Position numbers and translations under genes: made by a program. Shown in pieces: positions 18,119-25,412 of a DNA stretch of 25,412 nt (position 1 is its first letter; each line of letters starts with the position of its first letter). The stretch covers positions 1 to 25,412 of the forward strand of contig CAJPVJ010000377.1 in the NCBI GenBank assembly GCA_905397405.1. The letters run 5' to 3'. Under the pieces are notes generated by a model, which was not told where the DNA came from, did not search any database, and worked only from the letters and a program-made list of their open reading frames with translations. The DNA is from Oppiella nova. Lineage: Eukaryota; Arthropoda; Arachnida; Sarcoptiformes; Oppiidae.

Positions 18119-19288
18119 ATGTGTAGCTAATGGCGGCAATGGATGGAGTGTTGGATGTGTTGGAAGTGATTGAGTGATGACTCGTGCCTTCACAACAGTC
18201 TATGTCTCGTATGTCTCCTGAGCTGTCAATCACTGCAAACCAAACCATACGACCAGTCATTCCATCACTCGTTTCAGTCACACGTGAGGGTCATTCACAA
18301 CAACCGTTACACCCCTTCACTGCCATTACTGTAACTTTCAAAGTGGTGTCCCTTTGGACCAAACGCTCGCAATATCCGCATTCATAGCTATTTGGGTTGA
18401 CCTTCACTTTGAGACACTGCGGATGAAATGCTCGGAAACAAGTGGTGCACCCAATCAGCACCCGATCCTCAACCGCCAAATGGCACTCAAAGCACAGCCA
18501 ATCAGTGCTCACTTCGCCAAACAGTTGCCGATCAAAGTTCGCCACATATCTGATCCAATCATCCAATCATTGTCTCAATTAATGCATTGTCTGCACAACA
18601 ATACATTCAAAGGTTACCTGATCTGTGAGTCATCCGTCTCTTCGGCGGTAATCAGTTTGTCGTCGATTGCCGTTTCAATCAATTGATTGATCCGATTGTC
18701 GTTAAGTTTGACGTTAAACTCCTCCAGCATTTGGTTGGAAACGTTTTGGTGCAACTCTTGGCGACTCTTATGGAAGCCATTTATTGTCTGCAATACGCGC
18801 CACAACTTGACCGCCATTTCGGTGCACGTCTTGCGCTGATATCTGCTCTTAGGTTCACACCAATGACTCACCGATTGGCCCACCATTTCAGACACCATTT
18901 GGGTGACCGTTTGGGTCTCCAGTTGTGTCTCCATTGTGTCCATCGGTGTGTCCGATGTGTTCATTGGCGCGGATGTGGTCATCGGACTCGCAGTCAGCCC
19001 TTCCGTCCCATTCATCCCATTGACGTCATTGTCTCCATTCGTGGCGTGCATTGGATGCACGACTACAGCGGATGATCCCATTGAGTCCGTGACCTCCATA
19101 TGTGTAGCTAATGGCGGCAATGGATGGAGTGTTGGATGTGTTGGAAGTGATTCAGTGATGACTCGTATGTCTCCTGAGCTGTCAATCACTGCAAACCAAA
19201 CCATACGACCAGTCATTCCATCACTCGTTTCAGTCACACGTGAGGGTCATTCACAACAACCGTTACACCCCTTCACTGCCATTACTGT
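17363..19288. repeat. Tandem duplication of the ZMYND11-like gene 5' half
   Basis: Copy A is 17363-18332 (970 bp) and copy B is 18334-19288 (955 bp), with a direct head-to-tail junction at about 18333. Each contains 70 bases of leader with a CACGTG box (18281 and 19237), exon 1, the short intron and the PHD part of exon 2. Differences are few: a 25-bp insertion in A, 9-bp and 1-bp extras in B, and scattered substitutions, for an identity of perhaps 96-97 percent outside the indels (estimated by eye). The arrangement keeps B's exon 2 open to a stop inside A's duplicated leader. Confidence 0.95.
18291..19216 (-). CDS. Duplicate encoding a short winged-helix plus PHD protein
   Basis: Exon 1 is 19216-18618 and exon 2 is 18549-18291, with a 68-base GT-AG intron, giving 285 residues. 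The start MTGRMVWFAVIDSSG is in frame with the rest, unlike in the downstream copy. The winged helix (KLWRVLQTI to AIDDKLITAE) and the whole PHD finger are present with all zinc ligands kept. After QRDTTLKV the frame crosses the duplication junction and adds VMAVKGCNGCCE before stopping. Bromo and PWWP are lost, so nucleosome reading through H3K36me3 would be lost too. It could be a dominant-negative-type short form, a decaying partial duplicate, or merely the 5' part of a transcript that splices on into the downstream copy (same phase). Confidence 0.6.
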
Positions 19289-19919
19289 TGTATTCATTGA
19301 ATTGTATTGAATACAGAATATTCTTACAATTATTATGCAATAGTATAGGTCTGTAATTGTTATGTGCAACTCATATGTAAACGACTGCACGAATACTAAT
19401 GACTGATGATTGTAGAGTATATAAATTGAATACCATGGTACTATCACTGATTGTCACTTATATGACCCCAATTGTCTTATAAATGCCTATCATATTGAGT
19501 ACTAATTGATGATAACTCGTAAGTGACTACAATACTCAATGAATAAAGTATAAGAGTAATAATATGAATATTGTGGTCATTGCATGTAATTACAAATTCT
19601 ATGAATTCATATTATAATTGAAATTCATTTGACCAGTACTATGGGAATATTTTCATAAAAAACATATTCACGAGTTTGGTTACAGGTGCTGATCACAGTT
19701 CAGGTAGTTTTACTGAGCGGTCAAAACGGGAATGGCAGTTATGGGCACTTATAGAGGAATACCTCATAGGCTTTGCCAATAGAATAGACAATAATTAACA
19801 GAATATTCTATAAGATTATTGCATTCAAATGATATGACTTGAAGTCTCGTTATATGATGAGACATATTGTTGGCTTTGATTTGAAGCCAATATAGTGGAC
19901 TCAAAGTGCTATACAATTA
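19289..19919. other. Intergenic region between divergent genes
   Basis: It separates the minus-strand ZMYND11-like duplicate from the plus-strand kinase, so it should hold both promoters. No clear TATA/initiator pair was found. A hairpin (TTGGCTT and AAGCCAA around a 7-base loop) lies at about 19869-19891, 30 bases before the kinase ATG. Confidence 0.45.
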
Positions 19920-21176
19920 ATGGCAGAAAGAGTGTTAACTAAAGATATTCACAAACACTGTCTGGAGATGGGCTACAGGTTTGGCATAGAGTTGGGTCAA
20001 GACTTCTATTCAATTGCATTGGAGTGCTATTGGATTGATGCCACTCTCGATGAACAGTCACTTGTGGTTAAAGTAATTGATTTCACACATGAAAACCGAT
20101 TATTGTTTGAAACGAGTGCTGAAGACAAAGAGAATGCAAATCAAAGTAAAGTGAAGTCAATACGAGTGAAACTCGGGGCCAATAAGACCATTACAATAAA
20201 GACCACAATTTCGGGTAAATTTATGCCTAATTTCGGTCTATTTAGAGATGAGATCAAAGAACTAAATCGTTTGAGTCATGAGAATCTGGTCATCATTAAA
20301 GACATTGTGTTTTTTGGTGGAAAGACATTGAATACATCGACAGATATATCACATATACTTATGTTTATAGAGTTTTGTGACAATAACCTCAAACAGAAAC
20401 TGCAACTCATCGACAGTAAAGCTAATAATTTATCTGAAAAAGAGATAATCAATTGGTCCACACAAATAGCCAGAGGTATAGAACTAAAGTATCAAATTGA
20501 ATATTAAACTATATTTTAAGTTTTAAATATCAATAATAATTTGATAGGTTTAGCATATTTGCATTCTCGTGGCATCAGTCACGCAAACCTAAAGCCGTCA
20601 AATATACTGGTGTTCACTAATATGCAAATAAAAGGGGAAATTATGTTAAGATTATCTGATTTCGGACTTTCAATGCTCTTTCCACTGAAACCTAAACCAA
20701 ACGACATGGACAGAGATGGCGACGACTTATATAGAGACCCTGTTATCGATCATATCTTTTCCAAACTCTTGCAATCAAATAGCGATGAACTCAGTTATGA
20801 TGCCATCAAAGCCGACATTTGGAGTCTGTCTGTCATTATCACAGAATTTGTGCTTAATTTCAAGCAATTGTTTAAACTGTTCACTGAAAACACTAAATGT
20901 TTGGAAAACTTAGAAGACGTTTATTTAAAAGCTGTGAAAGATAAGGACGTTTCCAAACATCTATTGGATCTGTTGTCCAAAACAATGAAATACAAACAAA
21001 GTCTCAGATTAGATATTTTAGGGATTTGTAATCACCAATGGATTCTGAATGAGATCAAAGAGCAGAGAGAAGTGACTATCAAAATAACTGATGGATTAAT
21101 TGGAACCAATTCTCTAAGAATCCAATCCATGGATATTCTTGAAGTGAATGAGCGTTCGTCTATTGATTATACATAG
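19920..21176 (+). CDS. Predicted pseudokinase (Ser/Thr kinase fold, HAN in place of HRD)
   Basis: Exon 1 is 19920-20475 and exon 2 is 20548-21176, with a 72-base intron (GAG|GTATAG, TGATAG|GT), giving 394 residues. Kinase subdomains are visible in order: a weak glycine loop (ELGQDFYSIAL, 25-35), the ATP lysine in VVKV (K51), a helix-C Glu (about E111), SHENLV, the hinge (FIEFCDN), and the catalytic loop HANLKPSN (197-204). Then come DFG (223-225) and ADIWSL in subdomain IX. The HRD aspartate is replaced (HAN), the glycine loop is eroded and no APE motif is seen, while VAIK and DFG are kept. That combination points to an ATP-binding but probably inactive kinase acting as scaffold or allosteric regulator. 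It lacks a signal peptide and other domains; a 40-residue tail follows. The subfamily is not recognised. AATAAA is at 21312. Confidence 0.85.
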
Positions 21177-22384
21177 GGGTAGCCATGACTTTTGACTCCA
21201 ACACTCAATGTGTCGACATTTGATTGAAGATAAAGAATTTCAATTGTAAAGAAATATAGAAATAGAGCATAATTTAGATTAAAAACAAGAGATTTCATTA
21301 AAGTCTACTTCAATAAATGAATTTCAAGTCAACTACTTTGATTAGAATTTCTCGACAATTCTCTTAAATGTTTGGCATTTTATTTGCACTTATTTTTATT
21401 GTGCTTTAATTGTAAACCCCGTACAGTTGTAGTCCATGTAACTTTTAGAGCACAGTGTATCAGGGAGTATTTTTAAATTATTTACCTTTAGTTACCTTAA
21501 GGAAGTTCTTTAGTAATTTCTCAATTAAATTCTATATTATTAGTGTTTAATTAAAACAAAGACTACACTAAAGTATAAAGAAGATCATAAAAAGAGCAAA
21601 TAATATAAGAAAATATAATAATTAAAGTTATTAACTGAGATAAAAGAGTGTAAGAAATCCATGACTACATACAGGTATATACCAAATAAATAAAAGTATA
21701 GAATTTTTATAACTAACAATCATTTATTTGACTACACTTTCTGTTAATACGTGTAAAACAAGGTGTGTGTGGCTTAGATTTATCATTCTAAATACTAGGA
21801 CATTTTAGCAATGTGACATTAAATTGAGTCTATTAGAAAATTTTTAGTAGAAAGAGTCCAATACTAATAAACAAAAAGTAACTAATATTTAAGTTCACAT
21901 ACCAGCAATTTGTTTTATTCAATCAACATTAATGCCAAAATTGATGAAAGATACAAATATAGATGTAAACAAACATTTATACAGAATATACTGTATAATA
22001 AATTCACCGGGAGTTTGAGTAGATATGAAATTTATATGCTTCAAATTGAATGTGTATTTATTAACTGATAAAACACCAAAGAACTAGTTTTTATGGCTAT
22101 TATTTAATTACTTTTACATCAATTGTTGTGAAGGAACGGTACTATTTAAACCAATACTATTAACACATAAACTCTTTTCAAATGCGAATTAATATTGAAT
22201 AGAAAATTAATTAATTTTATTAATATTGATTGCATTTTGCTATTAATTCTCAGTGCATGAGTGCTACATTATGGTGAATTCAATAATTAAAAGTCTAGAA
22301 ATCCATATTGAAAATATTAAGAGTATTACTTAACAGTCAATTAATACTTTAATTAAATTAAATAAATATATAAATTTAAATAAA
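21177..22384. other. AT-rich intergenic DNA
   Basis: 3' flank of the pseudokinase gene (AATAAA at 21312-21317) and 5' flank of the next gene. A TCAGTG initiator-like string at 22250 is a weak candidate start for the latter; upstream ATGs lie between it and the coding start. Nothing else was seen. Confidence 0.45.
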
Positions 22385-22948
22385 ATGATTCAAAGAACTA
22401 AAATAAGTTTTCTCATAAAATATGTCATTATTTTATGTCTGTTTTATGGAAATCAAATGATTGAAGCAATGAATTTAAATACAAACGAAGAAATTGCAAA
22501 TAATTCTCATACTATTAATAATCACAAGAAATGTGAATCAGATCTGGATTGTGGACGTGACTCGGATTGTGTTCAAAAGTACTGTCACTTAAGACCGACT
22601 GTCATAACGTCTACAGAAAAGCCTCATATGATTGTGGACGACGAGGCAGATATGGATTTTGGATCCGTTCCCACAACCGTTTGGCTCTCATTTGCTATCC
22701 CTTTCATATCGATTATGCTGTTCCTCATAATCAGTGGTTATATATACCGACGAATTGATCGAAATCGGGTCAATACGAGAAGATATCAAACAGAATATTA
22801 CAGCCGACCGGCCATTATCTCCCATATCTATGAGGAATCGCAGAATACTTTCGACTCCAGAATCAGTGGTCCGCCGCCTTCTTATGACAAAGTCATCATT
22901 GAATTGAAAGAATTGCCGCCCAGTTATGAAAGTCTACAAAAACAATAG
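22385..22948 (+). CDS. Small single-pass membrane protein with Cys motif and two PPSY tails
   Basis: Single exon, 187 residues. A hydrophobic N-terminus (about 1-29) looks like a signal peptide. The short ectodomain holds four cysteines (50, 56, 62, 67) in the pattern CESDLDCG, DC, YC, resembling half of an EB/EGF-like module. A membrane helix covers about 98-121, followed by a basic stop-transfer (YRRIDRNR). The cytoplasmic tail carries two PY motifs, PPSY at 164-167 and 178-181, the ligands of WW domains such as those in Nedd4-family ubiquitin ligases. Type I proteins with a Cys-rich head and PY tail (Shisa, WBP1/VOPP1, Commissureless-type adaptors) recruit Nedd4 to membrane cargo; that role is inferred from architecture only, and I do not assign a family. 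One NxS site (N39) is present. Confidence 0.75.
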   Translation: MIQRTKISFLIKYVIILCLFYGNQMIEAMNLNTNEEIANNSHTINNHKKCESDLDCGRDSDCVQKYCHLRPTVITSTEKPHMIVDDEADMDFGSVPTTVWLSFAIPFISIMLFLIISGYIYRRIDRNRVNTRRYQTEYYSRPAIISHIYEESQNTFDSRISGPPPSYDKVIIELKELPPSYESLQKQ

Positions 22949-24542
22949 TTTTACTCACTTTTACTCAGTTTAATGTTCAAGTGTTATCTACAATACAATA
23001 TATTCGTTATTATTATTATCACTAAAACAACATTTTATTACATAATTTATAACACATTTACGTTATCTATTATTATTTCATTGCCCACTCAACCAACTAG
23101 TAAAGTATCAAAAGTAATTAAAATATATTCATAATAATTTAAGATATTAATAAAAAACATTCATTTTGACGAATTTTAAGTTTTAAATTTTATAATAAAA
23201 AACTAATAACTAAAGTAACATAACATATTGTGGTTAAAGCAATATTATTCTTAAGATTTAAGAATTAAACACATTAGTTTACTACACAAAAATTATATAC
23301 TTAATACTAGTTAAAATTAATAATTATAACATGAATTACAGTAAATACAGGATTATTAAATTTCAGATTTAAATAATTTTTGTAAAATTAAACAGCATTA
23401 ATAAACTTTACATTAACATCGGATATACTTCTCAACTTAAATAAGGTTATCAATAAATACAATGCACAAAGCATTAATAAACTATTTATAATTTATTTTA
23501 TAATTTAAAATGAAACTAATTACAGTATATGAAAAATATTATAGATACAACTTACTTATAAATACTGTACAGGTATTAGATTCTAATAATTAGAATCACA
23601 TGAATACGGGTGTAATAAAATTGGTCTTTCGTTGAGTCCTAAGATACCACAAAATAAATACTGTACTGTTTGGCAAAAACTTAAAGGGAGGCCTATAGTA
23701 TAGACTTACATCAATTGAAGAAATGACAATTACTGTAAAGACTATTATAATTATGATAATTATAATGAACACAAATTTCACTGATTACATATATTATTCA
23801 GTATAACATTAAGAGTCATTTAGTGTCAACTACATAACAATTAACAATACAATATTTTAGTGTATAGAATCCTAAAATTAGATTATAAATAATTTTATTT
23901 AATAATAATTTAGAAATAATTAAATAAAGGATATAATAATATATTATATTGTATAATCTTGAATATTTTACTCTGTATATTATGAATTATTGTATATTAT
24001 TATTTTATCATTACAATATAGTTAGCATAATCTTCATAGTCATAAAATAAATAAATGGTCGGTACATAAAACAAAAAAGTGTTAATATGTGTTTGTAACT
24101 TATGTTAGAATTGCAAAATTTGTTATTCATAAATCAATGTTAAATTTTGAAATAAATTTATGATTATTTTTGAATTACTTAAATAATTTCACTTTTTTAG
24201 ATAAAGTTGTGAAATATTGAAAAGACATGATTGAATACACGTGTAATTGATTTTTGACATTAAATTCTTTTATGATTATTGTTGATTGATAGCTAAGTCT
24301 GCGTTTACTTTGAAACGACTTCGCAATCATTATTTGCTTTAATTTTTAACAAATATATCGATAAGATTAGAGCATATCTTATGAGCTCTGTTTGCACTCA
24401 CTATACGATTCAATGAATACGAGTCATTTGATTTTGATTTTTGTGTTTAGGATTGAAAAACAATTCTAAATATATATATAAATTTAATTTTTACACAGAA
24501 ATTGTATATTTTTATTTTTAACAAGACATTTGATATTATAAA
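22949..24542. other. AT-rich intergenic DNA
   Basis: 1.6 kb of very AT-rich DNA with no supported gene. A run of TATATATATAAA at about 24469-24481 could serve as a TATA box for the gene starting at 24543. The short minus-strand frame at 23596-23781 is Ile-rich low complexity. Confidence 0.45.
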
Positions 24543-25412
24543 ATGTTTCAAAAGTTATCACATATTCATAAATCATTAATTTTATGGTCTTATACCTGTA
24601 TATATTTCATATTAATTGAAATATTTTTGGTTCAGGCTTTAAATGACTTAATTACAGAAAACACAGAAAGTAATTTTGGAGAATTTTGTACTCTAAATAA
24701 TAATAATAAATCACTTTTTGTTCAAAAATGTGACCCACAATTTGTTTGCCATCAATATCAATGTAAATGTCCCATCGGTTACGGATATTTAGCCCCAAAA
24801 TGCATTCCTTTTGATGACTATATTTGCTTTGAAGACAATCAATGTAATGGTATTGATTCAAATCGATTGTGTCATTTAGAGACAAATAAATGTGAGTGCA
24901 ATGAAGACAACAATTTTTATGAGACAATTGATGGCAAAGTATGCGAAAAGAGACTTAAAAGGCTTTTAAACGAGAGATGCGTTAATGATTTGGAGTGTGG
25001 AGTGGAATACAGTTATTGCAAAGACTCTGTCTGTAAGTGTTGGCCTGAATTTGATGAGATGGTCAACAGTAGTCGCTATCGAGTGAGACCAGAGGCTCGC
25101 AAGTGCTCAAGGAAGTTATGTCTCAATAACTCATTCTGTGTGACACCCGATAACCCAAACCTCATTTGCAATAATTCCATCTGCGAGTGTCAATATGGCT
25201 ATAGTTTGGATAATCAGAGGATTTGTATGAAGACAAGTCGTCGTCAGAACTGTAACATCACGTGTCAGATCATCGGCGGTCTCTTTGCCTCCATTTTCAT
25301 GCTTTCCCTAATCTATTGGTGTTTTTATTGCTGTTATTCTATTGTCAAGAATTATAAACTTCACAACAGAAACAGAAATTATGTGAATAGTAGTCATCAA
25401 AGTGTAATCAAT
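24543..25412 (+). CDS. Type I membrane protein with four EB/EGF-like modules, runs off window
   Basis: Open for 290 codons from the ATG to the last base of the window without a stop, so the 3' end is missing. Residues 1-32 form a signal sequence (hydrophobic core FILIEIFLV). Four six-cysteine modules follow at about 49-87, 95-134, 146-188 and 193-228, each with the order C, C, C, CxC, C (for example CKCPIGYGYL, CECNED, CKCWPEF, CECQYGYS). These fit EB-type or EGF-like repeats found in many arthropod and nematode surface proteins. A membrane helix with several cysteines covers about 242-266 (GLFASIFMLSLIYWCF), then a basic cytoplasmic tail. It is probably a cell-surface receptor or adhesion molecule; the ligand is unknown. 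Module 3 (CVNDLECGVEYSYC) resembles the single motif of the small membrane protein 1.6 kb upstream. Confidence 0.85.
   Translation, partial: MFQKLSHIHKSLILWSYTCIYFILIEIFLVQALNDLITENTESNFGEFCTLNNNNKSLFVQKCDPQFVCHQYQCKCPIGYGYLAPKCIPFDDYICFEDNQCNGIDSNRLCHLETNKCECNEDNNFYETIDGKVCEKRLKRLLNERCVNDLECGVEYSYCKDSVCKCWPEFDEMVNSSRYRVRPEARKCSRKLCLNNSFCVTPDNPNLICNNSICECQYGYSLDNQRICMKTSRRQNCNITCQIIGGLFASIFMLSLIYWCFYCCYSIVKNYKLHNRNRNYVNSSHQSVIN

Noticed and set aside
24652-24927. 91-codon minus-strand frame
   Set aside because: It is antisense to the long open EB/EGF-like coding region, which explains the sequence much better.
1-25412. Old virus copies, LTR elements, Polintons, tRNA or rRNA genes
   Set aside because: No reverse transcriptase, integrase, capsid or envelope motifs, no long terminal repeats, and no tRNA box B or rRNA-like sequence were seen by eye.

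Overview
The window looks like nuclear DNA from an animal, most likely an arthropod and perhaps a mite or other chelicerate. The evidence is very AT-rich intergenic DNA, genes with short GT-AG introns (60 to 119 bases where they can be resolved), arthropod-type TATA/TCAGT initiator pairs, and metazoan-only families (achaete-scute-like bHLH, ZMYND11-like PHD/bromo/PWWP, RCBTB). The species assignment is inference; no organism-specific marker was seen. No rRNA, tRNA, CRISPR array, retroelement or bacterial-type operon was found.

Layout. 1-4.2 kb is gene-poor DNA with two foldback elements (378-764, a MITE-like element with terminal inverted repeats; 1504-1627, a near-perfect hairpin) and a GA microsatellite. 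4.2-5.6 kb holds a two-exon bHLH gene with its own TATA box. 5.6-8.4 kb is AT-rich desert with a GC-richer island carrying a close pair of E-boxes and an exact 128-bp tandem duplication. 8.38-10.75 kb holds a good core promoter, a likely untranslated first exon and an unrecognised 227-residue coiled-coil protein. 11.3-12.7 kb is a four-exon membrane-anchored short-chain dehydrogenase, convergent with an intronless RCC1-BTB gene at 12.9-15.0 kb. 16.6-19.3 kb is a minus-strand ZMYND11-like chromatin reader. 19.9-21.2 kb is a two-exon predicted pseudokinase. 22.4-22.9 kb and 24.5 kb to the window end hold two single-pass membrane proteins with cysteine-rich ectodomains; the second runs off the window.

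Main oddity. Both minus-strand genes have had their 5' ends duplicated head-to-tail: about 530-570 bp for the RCC1-BTB gene and about 955-970 bp for the ZMYND11-like gene. The first leaves a 38-codon stub. The second leaves an upstream copy that can encode a stand-alone winged-helix plus PHD protein. The downstream copy, which carries the rest of the gene, has a 25-bp insertion that throws the ancestral start codon out of frame. Matching splice phases would allow the upstream first exon to join the downstream second exon and restore a full-length 534-residue product. I see no functional cluster linking the genes; they read as unrelated neighbours, except perhaps the two cysteine-rich membrane proteins.
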